64,000 nt of DNA from Stakelama pacifica (GCF_004361835.1 NZ_SNWD01000006.1:62001-126000), one strand, 5' to 3'; positions 36,733-46,292 are shown, counted from the first letter of the stretch. Numbers and translations: made by a program. The notes: generated by a model from the letters alone, not told the origin.

Positions 36733-37740
36733 TCAGATGTTGCGCAACATCTGCATGACCAATGCGCGGATGCGCCCGTAATTTTGCTTCACCGGACCAA
36801 GCAGCCCGTGCTTTTCCTCCGGCAGATGTGCCAGCGGATGCCCGGCGCTGCGGAAAACATAATGGTCGAACATGGCGTCCCACGCCGCGCGCTCTGCCGG
36901 CGGCCGGTCAGCGATCGTGATCATCGCTAGCATCATCGCGGCATAGGGCGAATCCGGGCCCGCCGCATGGGCATCCCACCAGTAATTGACCAGCACATTG
37001 GAAGGATCGAGGGCCTCCACCTGATGCCACCATGTCTTTGGAAGGTAGAGCGCGTCGCCGGGATGCAGCGTGATGCTGTGCGCCTTTGCCGCGGCCTTCG
37101 CAAAGCGCGGATAGCGCGGGTCCCCCGGCGGCGCGGCGGCGGCCATCGCGACGGGCTGGCCCGCCATCGTAAAGTCGACGGGGCCGACATACAGATCATG
37201 AATGCATTCAGGCGGATAAAGGGTAAAGCGACGCCGCCCGGCCACCACACAGGCAAGATTGTCGAACATGTCGTAATGGCATGCGACATCGGAGGCATTG
37301 CCGACCCAGATACGCGGTGCCACCGACATATCGATCACCGGCATAGGATGGTCGGCAGCGAAGCCGGGCAGGAATGTATCGGCGGGCAGCGACCCCATAT
37401 ACCAGCTATCGCCGCTACCGCCGGCCGCACGGGCCGAGACCCGGTCGATCAGGGCGCAGAGCGCCAGCGTTTCACGTTCGAAATTGAAGCCCGACAGTGC
37501 GTCATCATAATAATAGCGCCCGCCAATGTCCGGGCTGCCATGAAAGGCTTCGCCCGTGGCACCGCTTGCCCGCTCCTTCAGCCATTGCGCAAATATCGGC
37601 CAGCCTTTCCCTGCCGCCTGAACCGCAGGCCAGTCGGCGCACAGGCCGCGCAGCACGAACGGTCGGCACGCCTGCTGCCGATCCGCGAACGACGCGCTGT
37701 CGATACTGGTGGTCTCTTCCACGGGCGCGGCATGCGACAT
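36733..37740 (-). CDS. Cupin-8 / JmjC-like protein of a TonB-receptor locus
   Basis: Soluble protein of 335 residues with no signal peptide. The cupin_8 fold shows RPFVLRGLCADWPAVQA near the N-terminus, the iron-ligand pair HYD in ACHYDMFDNLACVVAGRRRFTLYPP, and PGDALYLPKTWWHQVEA supplying the third ligand histidine. These features suggest a 2-oxoglutarate/Fe(II)-dependent hydroxylase, target unknown. It lies five bases after sapC and its stop overlaps the region before the GH27 gene. Genes of this type recur next to TonB-dependent receptors, SapC and tryptophan halogenases. Confidence 0.85.
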   Translation of the reverse strand: MSHAAPVEETTSIDSASFADRQQACRPFVLRGLCADWPAVQAAGKGWPIFAQWLKERASGATGEAFHGSPDIGGRYYYDDALSGFNFERETLALCALIDRVSARAAGGSGDSWYMGSLPADTFLPGFAADHPMPVIDMSVAPRIWVGNASDVACHYDMFDNLACVVAGRRRFTLYPPECIHDLYVGPVDFTMAGQPVAMAAAAPPGDPRYPRFAKAAAKAHSITLHPGDALYLPKTWWHQVEALDPSNVLVNYWWDAHAAGPDSPYAAMMLAMITIADRPPAERAAWDAMFDHYVFRSAGHPLAHLPEEKHGLLGPVKQNYGRIRALVMQMLRNI

Positions 37741-37745
37741 CGGGT

Positions 37746-38432
37746 TCAGGCCATCGTCAGTTGACGGTTGCGCGCCTGTGCCAGCAGCGGCAATTGTCTG
37801 AGCGATGCGGCCATGATGTGCGCAAGCTGCAAATGCCCCGCGCGGAACAGCGCAACCACCGCTGCATCATCCAGATCGTGCAGCGCATCAAGGCTGACGG
37901 TGTACAGGCCGTCGAGCACGATCCGTTCGCCATCGTCGAATTGCAGCGACACGTCGAGCGGCTCGATCAGGCGATGGGCGTTCAATGCTGCGACCAGCTT
38001 TTGCGTCTCGTCCGCCCCCTCGGCGAGCGCGGTGAGCGCCCGGCGGATGCGGTGAAGCGCAGGCGCGGGCGTGCCATCCGCTTCGAACAGGGGATCGCCC
38101 GAATGATGCGAGAAGCGCGCATGGTCAGCGTCGATCGCGATATGATCTCCGTCGATGAAAAGGCCCTGACAAATCGCATCCTGCGGCACGAATCGCGACG
38201 CATCGCCATAGGCGGCGGCGAGCAGATTCTCGCCTTCCCGAAATCCCATGAGCGCGGCTGCATAAAAGGCACCGGTATCGGCCCGCTTGGCAAACAGGAC
38301 CGGACAGGATGCTGCTGCAACCGCGAACTCCGAAGGCGCAATCGCAACGAAATGACGCCGCTCATGCGCCGGTTTTTCTATCCGCAGCGTTCGATGCGTC
38401 TCGCTATCCAGCGCCGTTAGTTGTTCTGTCAT
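37746..38432 (-). CDS. SapC family protein
   Basis: Cytoplasmic protein of 228 residues. HFVAIAPSEFAVAAASCPVLFAK, FYAAALMGFREGENLL and FVPQDAICQGLFIDGDHIAIDADH are typical of the SapC family (PF07277), named after a Campylobacter S-layer gene but of unknown role in sphingomonads. The C-terminal half is helical, ending LQLAHIMAASLRQLPLLAQARN. The start at 38432 has GGGGGAT upstream; 38450 is an alternative. It heads the minus-strand gene series of the locus and diverges from the receptor gene. Confidence 0.88.
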   Translation of the reverse strand: MTEQLTALDSETHRTLRIEKPAHERRHFVAIAPSEFAVAAASCPVLFAKRADTGAFYAAALMGFREGENLLAAAYGDASRFVPQDAICQGLFIDGDHIAIDADHARFSHHSGDPLFEADGTPAPALHRIRRALTALAEGADETQKLVAALNAHRLIEPLDVSLQFDDGERIVLDGLYTVSLDALHDLDDAAVVALFRAGHLQLAHIMAASLRQLPLLAQARNRQLTMA

Positions 38433-38749
38433 GTTTGCGCTATCCCCCATTCGCTCTTTTGCTGCGACGCAACAAGTAACGCCGGCAGAGTATTCTTTTC
38501 CGGCAAGTTATGCCAAAATGCTGCTTACTCCAAGCGTAGAACGCGCGCTTGGACATTACCCATACAAATAGATTGATAGCGGTAACTCTTGGTGGTAGCG
38601 TTATCGAATAATAATTGTCGGGGAGAGTTGATTATGTCGTTAGCTGAAAGGGGAAGCGTCTGAACTCCCTCTGACCTGTCCGCGTATCCGGCGGGCATCC
38701 CAAAGAGGTGCCGCGCCGCAATTCGATAATAATATCGGAGTGGAGGGGT
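38433..38749. promoter_or_regulatory. Divergent regulatory region between sapC and the receptor gene
   Basis: A 317-base AT-richer region serving sapC (minus) and the TonB-dependent receptor (plus). It contains two tandem LacI-like sites, listed separately, and TCGATAATAATATCGGAG close to the receptor start. No gene is supported in it. Confidence 0.6.
38574..38606. promoter_or_regulatory. Two tandem LacI-type operator candidates
   Basis: TGATAGCGGTAACT (38574-38587) and TGGTAGCGTTATCG (38593-38606) share the pattern TGRTAGCGNTAWC with a central CG, and their centres are 19 bases apart. The pattern resembles the TGTTAGCGCTAACA-like sites of Caulobacter XylR and related LacI regulators. Confidence 0.45.
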
Positions 38750-41700
38750 ATGACGTTCGAACCAAGAGAAATTCGCCGCCATCGCATGGCCCGGAACGGC
38801 TGGTGCTGTGCTGTCAGCATGATTGCGCTCATCGCCGGTGCGCCCGTCGCTGCCCACGATCTGTCGGCGGAGCATGACGGCCCGGCCCGTCCTGCCGAAG
38901 CGCCGGAACCGGCATCGCCTCAGTCGCAGCTCAATCAGGCTGCCACTGCGCCCAATGGCGGGTCGGGGCAGAATGGTCAGAATCCGGAAGCCAGCCTGGA
39001 CGACAATCCGCAAAAGGACATCATCGTCACCGGCATTCGCGGATCGCTTCAGCGCAATCTCGACATCAAGCGCGAGGCCGCCGGTGTCGTCGATGCGATC
39101 TCTTCGGAAGATATCGGGAAATTCCCCGATTCGAATGTCGCCGCCTCGCTTCAGCGACTCCCGGGTGTGTCGATCCAGCGATCGGGTCCGCGCGGTGAGC
39201 CGACCGGCATTACGGTTCGCGGGTTCGGCGGCGATTTCAACGAAACGCTGTATGACGGTCGCCGTATCTCGACGGCGACGGGCGGCCGCTCGATCGATTT
39301 CAGCACGGTCGGCGCGGACTTTGTCGGCGGCCTGACGGTCATGAAAACGCCCGATGTGACGCTATCGTCCAACTCGATCGGCGCAACGGTGAATGTCCAG
39401 TTTCCCAAGCCGTTCGACAAGCCGGGGATGCGCGGCGCTATTTCGGCGTCGGGATCGATTCAGGACGATTCGGGCAAGATCGTGCCGGTCGTCGGCGCGT
39501 TGTTCAGCGATACCTTCGCCGACGATACATTCGGCATATTGGTCGATGCCATTTATTCGCGGCACGATACGCAGACCAACCGCGTATTCGTATCCGGCTG
39601 GCCCGGCGGCAGGATCGCGCCATGTCAGCTGGCCGGTTCGACCGCTGCCACCTGTGCGCCAACCGATGATGCGACCGCCGACCCCAGCCAGCAAAAATCG
39701 GTCGTAAGCTGGTTCGAACAGCAATATGGCGCGACGCAAATCTATACCAAAGACGAGCGGATCGATGGCCGGATCGCGCTGCAATGGCATCCCAATGAAG
39801 ATGTCATGGTGACGCTCGACGATAATTTCACGCGGCAAAAGGTGCGGTCGGACAATTTCGGCTTCGGCATCTGGTTCAATCAGGGTTCGCTGCGCAATGT
39901 CGAACTGGACGACAACGGCACGATCACCAATTTCACGCAGGACGGCAGCCAGACCGACTTTACCGCCGGCACCGATACGTCGGTTCTTCAGACCAACCAG
40001 ACCGGCCTGAACGTGAAATGGCAGGCGAGCGACAATTTCTCGGTTGAAGCCGATGGTTCTTATTCGAAGAGCTGGCTCAACCCCGGCGGGGAGCTGACCA
40101 GCACCAATGCCGATATCGGCTATGGTTTCGGTATCGGGCCGTCGCTGGGGCTGGTCATCAACGGCGACAGCAGCGACACGCTGCCCGAACTCAACAATTA
40201 TGGTCCGGGGGGCGATGAATCGCGCTGGGCCGACCCGTCTGTCATCGGATCGCACGTCACCGTTATTCAGGCGCAGAAGAATACCGATGTCGTAAAGCAG
40301 GGGCGGCTGACCGGCCGCTGGGAAAGCGACAATTTCAAACTCGCTTTCGGCGGCTCCTGGCTGCAGGACCGGTATAAGTTCCGGCAGCGCAATACGTTCG
40401 TGAACAATTTCTGGCAGGCCTATTCGGGCTATGGTCCGGCATCGGGGAATACGACCGGCGTTCCGATCCCCGCCGATCTGATCAGGGGTGAGGTCAGCAC
40501 GAAGAACTTCATCCCCGGATTTTCGGGTGCATTGCCGCCGGTATTGCTGCGCTTCACCGCTCAGGATTATCAGAATTTCCTGACCGGCCTCGGCAATCCG
40601 CAGGCGCAGAATATTCCGGGCTTCAACTATGATGCGCCGACGGTCGGAACGGACTTTACCGGCACGTTCGATACGGCGCTCGACAACGGATCGATCCGCG
40701 ACATTCAGGAAACGACCTGGGCGCTGTTCCTGCGCGCGAATTTCGATGTCGAACTCGCCGGGATGCCGTTCCACTTCAATGCCGGGGTCCGCAACGAAAA
40801 TACGCATGTCGTGTCGGCGGGTTTTGGTCAGGTGCCGTTGCAGATCGTCCAGAATTCAGGCGATCCGACGCTGCTGACCGTGATACTATCCGATCCGCAG
40901 CCGGTGTCGACCAAGAGCAATTATTCCTATCTGCTGCCCAGTATCGACCTGAAACTGGAGCTGACCGATAAGCTGCACCTGCGTCTCGATGCATCGCGCA
41001 CGCTCACCCGGCCCGGCCTGAACCTGCTCACCCCGGTCGCCAGTGTCGGGACCGGCCAGCGTGTCGGCGCACTGACCGCAAGCGGCGGCGCACCCGCGCT
41101 GCGGCCTTATCTTTCCGACAATTTCGATGCGGCCCTCGAATGGTATTATGCGCCCAATTCCTATGCCGCGGTCGATTTCTTCCTGAAGCATGTCAGCAAC
41201 TTCATCGTCGGCGGGACACAGCGTCAGACGATCAACGATGTCATCGATCCGACTACCGGGCAACCGGCGGTCTTTGCGGTGTCGCAGCAGGTCAACGGGC
41301 CCGAAGCAACGGTGCGCGGCGTCGAAATCGCATGGCAGCATGTGTTTGGTGACAGCGGCTTCGGCTTCAATGCGAACGCGACCTTTGTCGGCACCAACAA
41401 ACCCTATGACGAGAACGATATTTCGCTGAGCGGCTTTGCCGTTACCGGCCTTGCCAATTCGGCCAACTTCATCGGCTTTTTCGACAAATATGGTTTCGAA
41501 TTCCGCGCGGCGGTGAATTATCGCGCCGAATATCTGCGCGCCTTCGGGCAAAATCAGAATACCGGCGCGTTCGGGTCAGAACCGACCTTTGAAGACCCGA
41601 ACCTGCAGATCGATCTCAGCACCAGCTATCAGATCACACCGCAGTTCAACATTTTTGCCGAAGCGACCAATATCACCAACGAGGTGCAGAGCACCCATGG

Positions 41701-41776
41701 CCGGTTCGACAATCAGTTGCTCGACGTGTTCGCTTATGGCCGGAGATTCACGGCGGGCGCACGATTCCATTTCTGA
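38750..41776 (+). CDS. TonB-dependent receptor, Xanthomonas/Caulobacter carbohydrate type
   Basis: Large outer-membrane receptor of 1008 residues. A signal region with a long basic n-part ends near VAAHD, and a Pro/Gln/Asn-rich linker precedes the TonB-box-like KDIIVTGIRGSL. The plug carries IGKFPDSNVAASLQRLPGVSI and the ITVRGFGGDFNETLYDGR block, typical of TIGR01782-type receptors that import oligosaccharides. The barrel ends FTAGARFHF with the terminal aromatic residue. GGAGTGGAGGGG decides the start at 38750. With the surrounding glycosidases it is the probable importer of arabinose- or xylose-containing oligomers. Confidence 0.95.
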   Translation: MTFEPREIRRHRMARNGWCCAVSMIALIAGAPVAAHDLSAEHDGPARPAEAPEPASPQSQLNQAATAPNGGSGQNGQNPEASLDDNPQKDIIVTGIRGSLQRNLDIKREAAGVVDAISSEDIGKFPDSNVAASLQRLPGVSIQRSGPRGEPTGITVRGFGGDFNETLYDGRRISTATGGRSIDFSTVGADFVGGLTVMKTPDVTLSSNSIGATVNVQFPKPFDKPGMRGAISASGSIQDDSGKIVPVVGALFSDTFADDTFGILVDAIYSRHDTQTNRVFVSGWPGGRIAPCQLAGSTAATCAPTDDATADPSQQKSVVSWFEQQYGATQIYTKDERIDGRIALQWHPNEDVMVTLDDNFTRQKVRSDNFGFGIWFNQGSLRNVELDDNGTITNFTQDGSQTDFTAGTDTSVLQTNQTGLNVKWQASDNFSVEADGSYSKSWLNPGGELTSTNADIGYGFGIGPSLGLVINGDSSDTLPELNNYGPGGDESRWADPSVIGSHVTVIQAQKNTDVVKQGRLTGRWESDNFKLAFGGSWLQDRYKFRQRNTFVNNFWQAYSGYGPASGNTTGVPIPADLIRGEVSTKNFIPGFSGALPPVLLRFTAQDYQNFLTGLGNPQAQNIPGFNYDAPTVGTDFTGTFDTALDNGSIRDIQETTWALFLRANFDVELAGMPFHFNAGVRNENTHVVSAGFGQVPLQIVQNSGDPTLLTVILSDPQPVSTKSNYSYLLPSIDLKLELTDKLHLRLDASRTLTRPGLNLLTPVASVGTGQRVGALTASGGAPALRPYLSDNFDAALEWYYAPNSYAAVDFFLKHVSNFIVGGTQRQTINDVIDPTTGQPAVFAVSQQVNGPEATVRGVEIAWQHVFGDSGFGFNANATFVGTNKPYDENDISLSGFAVTGLANSANFIGFFDKYGFEFRAAVNYRAEYLRAFGQNQNTGAFGSEPTFEDPNLQIDLSTSYQITPQFNIFAEATNITNEVQSTHGRFDNQLLDVFAYGRRFTAGARFHF

Positions 41777-41787
41777 CCTTCCCTCTC

Positions 41788-41827
41788 TTGCCGGGGATGT
41801 CACTCTGGTGTCCCCGGCAACTTTTTT
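41788..41827 (+). terminator. Terminator between the receptor and halogenase genes
   Basis: TTGCCGGGGA (41788-41797) pairs perfectly with TCCCCGGCAA (41811-41820), followed by C and six T. It ends only 11 bases before the halogenase start codon. Confidence 0.85.
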
Positions 41828-41838
41828 AACGGTTTTTC

Positions 41839-43383
41839 ATGGTAGCGCGGACCAGACATATCGTGATCGTCGGCGGCGGGACCGCCGGATGGCTGACGGC
41901 GGGACTCATCGCGGCGAAGCACCGCGCGCGCATTCCGCATGACCTGACCGTCACTCTGGTCGAATCGCCGACCACGCCGATTCTGGGCGTGGGGGAAGGC
42001 ACCTGGCCGACGCTGCGCAGCACGCTAGCGCGGATCGGCGTGTCGGAGACCGACTTTTTCCGCGAATGCGATGCCGCGTTCAAACAAGGGGCGCTTTTCG
42101 CGCGCTGGACCACCGGTGCGGCGGACGACGCTTATTATCACCCGCTGATGCTGCCGCAGCATTTTTCGAAGCTCAATCTGGTTCCGCACTGGCTGGCACA
42201 GCAGGAAGCGAGCAGTTTTTGCGACGCCGTTTGTCCGCAGGGGCGATTGTGCGATGACGGCCTTGCCCCCAAAACGATCGCGACGCCCGAATATGACGGC
42301 GTTGCCAATTACGCCTATCATCTTGATGCCGGAAAGTTCGCGCCGTTTCTGCAGCGCCATTGCTGCGAGAAACTGGGTGTTTGCCATGTTCTTGCCGATG
42401 TGCGGGAGGTGCGGCTTCACGAACATGGCGATATTCGCGCCATCGACACCGAACAGGCGGGCGAGATAGCGGGCGACCTGTTCATCGATTGCACCGGATT
42501 TCGTTCGCTGTTGCTGGGCGACGCCATGGGCGTTGGTTTCAAGGACTGTTCGGACATTCTGTTCTGCGACACCGCGCTTGCGGTGCAGATGCCCTATCCC
42601 GACGAGCACAGCCCGATCGCGACGCATACGATATCGACCGCGCAATCGGCGGGGTGGATCTGGGATATCGGCCTGCCCACCCGGCGCGGCATCGGCCATG
42701 TCTATTCGAGCCGCCACCAGTCGCAGGACGCGGCGGAGCGCGAATTGCGCGCCTATCTCGGCCCCGGAGGCGCGGATTTGCCGATCCGACAGATCGCCAT
42801 CCGGTCGGGCCATCGCGAAACCTTCTGGAAGCGTAACTGCGTTGCGGTGGGCGTAGCGGCGGGGTTCCTCGAACCGCTCGAAGCTTCGGCAATCGTGCTG
42901 ATCGAATTGTCGGCAAAGATGATCGCCGAACAACTGCCCGCCTGTCGGGAGGTGATGGACGTCATCGCATCGCGCTTCAACGAAACCACCCACTATCGCT
43001 GGGGCCGGATCATCGATTTCCTGAAGCTGCATTATGTGCTGAGCAAGCGCGAAGACAGTGAATTCTGGCGCGACAACCGGTTGCCCGAAACGGTGCCCGA
43101 CCGCCTTCGCGACCTGATGCTGCTCTGGCGCTATCAATCGCCATGGTTTCATGACGAATTCGACCGGGTGGAGGAGGTTTTCCCGCCCGCCAGCTATCAA
43201 TATGTCCTGTACGGCATGGGGTTCGAGACCGAGGTCGAACCCGCCTTGCTGGTCAGCGACAGGCGGCTCGCCGATCAGGCGATGCGCGAAAATGCGGTTC
43301 AGACGCAGCGGATGCGGCAGGGCCTGCCGCGCCACCGCGACCTGATCGACAGGATTCACCAGCACGGCCTGCAACCGGTGTGA
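41839..43383 (+). CDS. Flavin-dependent tryptophan halogenase family protein
   Basis: FADH2-dependent halogenase-type monooxygenase of 514 residues. The FAD motif GGGTAG is at residues 12-17. VGEGTWPTLRSTL follows, and the catalytic lysine is K82 in AAFKQGALFARW. The WxWxIP-like signature is GWIWDIGLP. FLEPLEASAI contains the conserved glutamate, so the active site looks intact. The family contains indole and tryptophan halogenases; members in TonB-receptor loci have mostly unknown natural substrates. No Shine-Dalgarno precedes the ATG and a terminator hairpin lies directly upstream, so expression may depend on read-through. Confidence 0.92.
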   Translation: MVARTRHIVIVGGGTAGWLTAGLIAAKHRARIPHDLTVTLVESPTTPILGVGEGTWPTLRSTLARIGVSETDFFRECDAAFKQGALFARWTTGAADDAYYHPLMLPQHFSKLNLVPHWLAQQEASSFCDAVCPQGRLCDDGLAPKTIATPEYDGVANYAYHLDAGKFAPFLQRHCCEKLGVCHVLADVREVRLHEHGDIRAIDTEQAGEIAGDLFIDCTGFRSLLLGDAMGVGFKDCSDILFCDTALAVQMPYPDEHSPIATHTISTAQSAGWIWDIGLPTRRGIGHVYSSRHQSQDAAERELRAYLGPGGADLPIRQIAIRSGHRETFWKRNCVAVGVAAGFLEPLEASAIVLIELSAKMIAEQLPACREVMDVIASRFNETTHYRWGRIIDFLKLHYVLSKREDSEFWRDNRLPETVPDRLRDLMLLWRYQSPWFHDEFDRVEEVFPPASYQYVLYGMGFETEVEPALLVSDRRLADQAMRENAVQTQRMRQGLPRHRDLIDRIHQHGLQPV

Positions 43384-43422
43384 CGCGCAGGACGGCGAGA
43401 ACCGATGAAGAAGGGGAGCAGG

Positions 43423-46110
43423 ATGACGAACAAAGCAAGCATGGCACGGATTACGCGGACGCTGCTGCTGGTCAGTGCAGCGATATTACCCGCAACCGTG
43501 TGCGCGCAGACGACCCTAAATGCTGCACCCGATGCTGCGCTCTCTCCGGTTCGGAAAAAAGCCCGCGACATGGCCGCCGCACTTGTCGCGAAGATGACGA
43601 TCGGCGAAAAGCTGGGGCAGCTTGTAAACGTCGCCCCTGCAATCCCCCGGCTTGATATTCCGGCCTACAACTGGTGGACCGAGTCGCTGCACGGGGCGCT
43701 CGGGCCGGTTCCCACCACCAATTTCCCCGAACCCATCGGCCTTGCCGCGACCTTCGACGCGCCTTTGGTCAAGAATGTCGCGGGCGTGATCAGCACCGAG
43801 GTGCGCGCGCTGCACACGCTCGGCCGAGAAACGGGCAAGCTGGGGCGGATCGGCACCGGGCTCGACACATGGTCGCCCAATATCAACATCTTCCGCGATC
43901 CGCGCTGGGGGCGGGGGCAGGAAACCTATGGCGAAGACCCCTATCTGACCGCGCGGCTGGGCGTCGCCTTTATCGAAGGGATGCAGGGGCCGGACCCGGA
44001 CCTGCCGCGTGTCATTGCCACGCCGAAGCATTTCGCGGTCCATTCCGGCCCGGAACCGACCCGCCATGAAGCCAATGTCTTCGTTTCGCGCCACGATATC
44101 GAGGACACGTACCTTCCCGCCTTCCGCGCCGCGCTCGTCGAGGCGAAAGCAGGGTCGGTGATGTGCGCCTATAACCGTATCGACGGTCAGCCCGCCTGTG
44201 CCAGCGACGATCTGCTCAAGGATCATCTGCGCGGCGCATGGGATTTTCAGGGCTATGTCGTGTCCGATTGCGACGCGGTGAAGGATATCAGCGACAATCA
44301 TCACTATGCGCCCGACCCGGCAGCGGGTGTCGCGGCTGCGTTGCGCGCCGGGGTCGACAGCGAATGTCACACCGCGACGCTTGGCCCCAATCCGCCCGAT
44401 CTGACGACGCGCTATCGCGAGGCGCTCGACCGGCATCTGATTACCGAAAGCGATGTCGATCGCGCGTTGATCCGATTATTTTCGGCGCGGTATCGCAACG
44501 GCGATCTCCCCGGTTTGCGGTCGGATGCACCGGTGCCGGTAAGCGCGATCAACACAGCCGGGCATCAGCAACTCGCGCTGAAAGCCGCCGAAAAGAGCCT
44601 TGTGCTGTTGAAGAATGACGGTGTTCTGCCCCTAAAGCCCGGTGTGAAAATCGCGCTGATCGGCCCGCTTGCCGATGCGACGCGGGTGCTGCGCGGTAAT
44701 TATTCGTCGCCCGCTTCGGCCCCGCCGATCTCGGTGCTTGACGGGCTTGGCCGCGCTATGCCCGGTGCGACGATCCTCCATGCCCCGGCCGGCGCATCGA
44801 TCACCGACGGCGATCCGGTGCCTACAGCAGTGCTGCGCAGCGAAGATGGCAAAGAGGGCCTGACTGCACGCTATTACAACGCCCTTCCGGATGCGGCGGG
44901 TAAGGATGACGGCCCGATGAAGGTCGAAGCGCAGCCGGTCGTCACCAAAGTCTCGGCAGGCCTTGATGATGAAAGTCCCACGCTTCCCAAGGTGCATGAG
45001 GATCACCGCGTCACATGGACCGGATATTTCGTGCCGCCGGTCACCGGCACCTATCGCCTTGCCCTGTCGGGATGGCGCAGCGGGACAATGATGTTCGACG
45101 GAAAACCCTTTGCCGAGCTGAAAGACGCTGCATGGGGCAGTATCCCCAAGCTTCAGACGCTTCAGCTGGAGGGCGGGCGTCGTTATCCGATCCGGGTGTC
45201 GACGGACGCGCACGGCACGGCGGGCGTCGGCATCGTGTGGAAACGGATTTCGACCGATCCCAGGGCGGAGTTGCAAAAGGCAGCCGCCTCGGCCGATGTG
45301 CTGGTCGCGGTTGTCGGTCTGACCTCCGATCTGGAAGGGGAAGAGGCGCCGGTCGATGCTCCCGGCTTCAAGGGCGGGGACAAGACCGACCTGCAACTTC
45401 CCGCCGATCAGCGCGAATTGCTGCGCGCAGCAAAGGCGACGGGCAAGCCGCTGATCGTCGTGCTGATGAACGGCAGTCCGATCGATCTCAGCTGGGAAAA
45501 GGACAATGCCGCCGCGATCGTGGAGGCATGGTATCCGGGCCAGTCGGGCGGGCTTGCCATCGCGAATGTCCTGTCGGGCAAGGTCGATCCGGGCGGGCGC
45601 CTGCCTCTGACCTTTTACAAGAGCATCGACGATCTGCCGCCCTTTGACGATTATGCGATGGCGGGGCGCACCTATCGCTATTTCAAGGGCAAGCCGGTGT
45701 ACCCGTTCGGTGCGGGGATGAGCTATACCAGCTTTTCCTATGGCCCGGTGGAGGTCTCCCCGGTTGCGGGCGGTGCGGAGCAGGGCGTCCGCGTGACGAG
45801 CGAAATCCGCAATACGGGCAGCCGTGCGGGCGATGATGTCGCGCAGCTCTATCTCGACTTTCCCGATGCGCCGGGCACGCCGCAAATCGCTTTGCGTGGC
45901 TTCCGGCGCGTATCGCTCGCCCCCGGCGAACGCCGCACGGTCACGTTTGACCTTTCCCCCCGCGATCTGAGCAGCGTGTCGCCCGATGGTGTGCACCGCG
46001 TGCTTGCCGGAAATTACCGGATCAGCGTCGGATCGGGGCAGCCGGGGACCGGCGGTGCGGGTCAATCCGCGGCACTTACGATCGATCGCACGACGAACCT
46101 GCCGGAATAG
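43423..46110 (+). CDS. GH3 beta-glycosidase with PA14 insert (xylosidase/arabinosidase type)
   Basis: Exported enzyme of about 895 residues with a signal peptide ending near TVCAQ. The GH3 barrel shows NWWTESLHGA, DPRWGRGQETYGEDPYL and TPKHFAVHSGPE, with nucleophile D282 in VVSDCDAV. The (alpha/beta)6 domain is interrupted at about residues 477-605 by a PA14 domain (EGLTARYYNA ... VTWTGYFVPPVTGTYRLAL). A fibronectin-III-like domain ends the protein. This order is that of plant-type xylosidase/arabinofuranosidase GH3 enzymes. GGGGAGCAGG supports 43423; 43405 is possible. It follows the halogenase by 39 bases. Confidence 0.92.
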   Translation: MTNKASMARITRTLLLVSAAILPATVCAQTTLNAAPDAALSPVRKKARDMAAALVAKMTIGEKLGQLVNVAPAIPRLDIPAYNWWTESLHGALGPVPTTNFPEPIGLAATFDAPLVKNVAGVISTEVRALHTLGRETGKLGRIGTGLDTWSPNINIFRDPRWGRGQETYGEDPYLTARLGVAFIEGMQGPDPDLPRVIATPKHFAVHSGPEPTRHEANVFVSRHDIEDTYLPAFRAALVEAKAGSVMCAYNRIDGQPACASDDLLKDHLRGAWDFQGYVVSDCDAVKDISDNHHYAPDPAAGVAAALRAGVDSECHTATLGPNPPDLTTRYREALDRHLITESDVDRALIRLFSARYRNGDLPGLRSDAPVPVSAINTAGHQQLALKAAEKSLVLLKNDGVLPLKPGVKIALIGPLADATRVLRGNYSSPASAPPISVLDGLGRAMPGATILHAPAGASITDGDPVPTAVLRSEDGKEGLTARYYNALPDAAGKDDGPMKVEAQPVVTKVSAGLDDESPTLPKVHEDHRVTWTGYFVPPVTGTYRLALSGWRSGTMMFDGKPFAELKDAAWGSIPKLQTLQLEGGRRYPIRVSTDAHGTAGVGIVWKRISTDPRAELQKAAASADVLVAVVGLTSDLEGEEAPVDAPGFKGGDKTDLQLPADQRELLRAAKATGKPLIVVLMNGSPIDLSWEKDNAAAIVEAWYPGQSGGLAIANVLSGKVDPGGRLPLTFYKSIDDLPPFDDYAMAGRTYRYFKGKPVYPFGAGMSYTSFSYGPVEVSPVAGGAEQGVRVTSEIRNTGSRAGDDVAQLYLDFPDAPGTPQIALRGFRRVSLAPGERRTVTFDLSPRDLSSVSPDGVHRVLAGNYRISVGSGQPGTGGAGQSAALTIDRTTNLPE

Positions 46111-46292
46111 AGGTCGGAACTGCGGCGATGGCGCAGCAGGCGCGCAACAGCGATTGCGCGCTTTAGCCAGCGCGGCCAGATGGGCCGAAACCCGTCCGCC
46201 GCGCGGCCGACATCGCCGCAATCGGACGCCGGCGTCGCCGAATCCCGGCGATAGCCTCGCCCGGGCCATGATGTGCCAGTCCTGTTGGAAAA

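Noticed and set aside
39362..40807. Minus-strand frame of 481 codons opposite the large receptor
   Set aside because: Complement of barrel-strand coding sequence; no ribosome site or domain.
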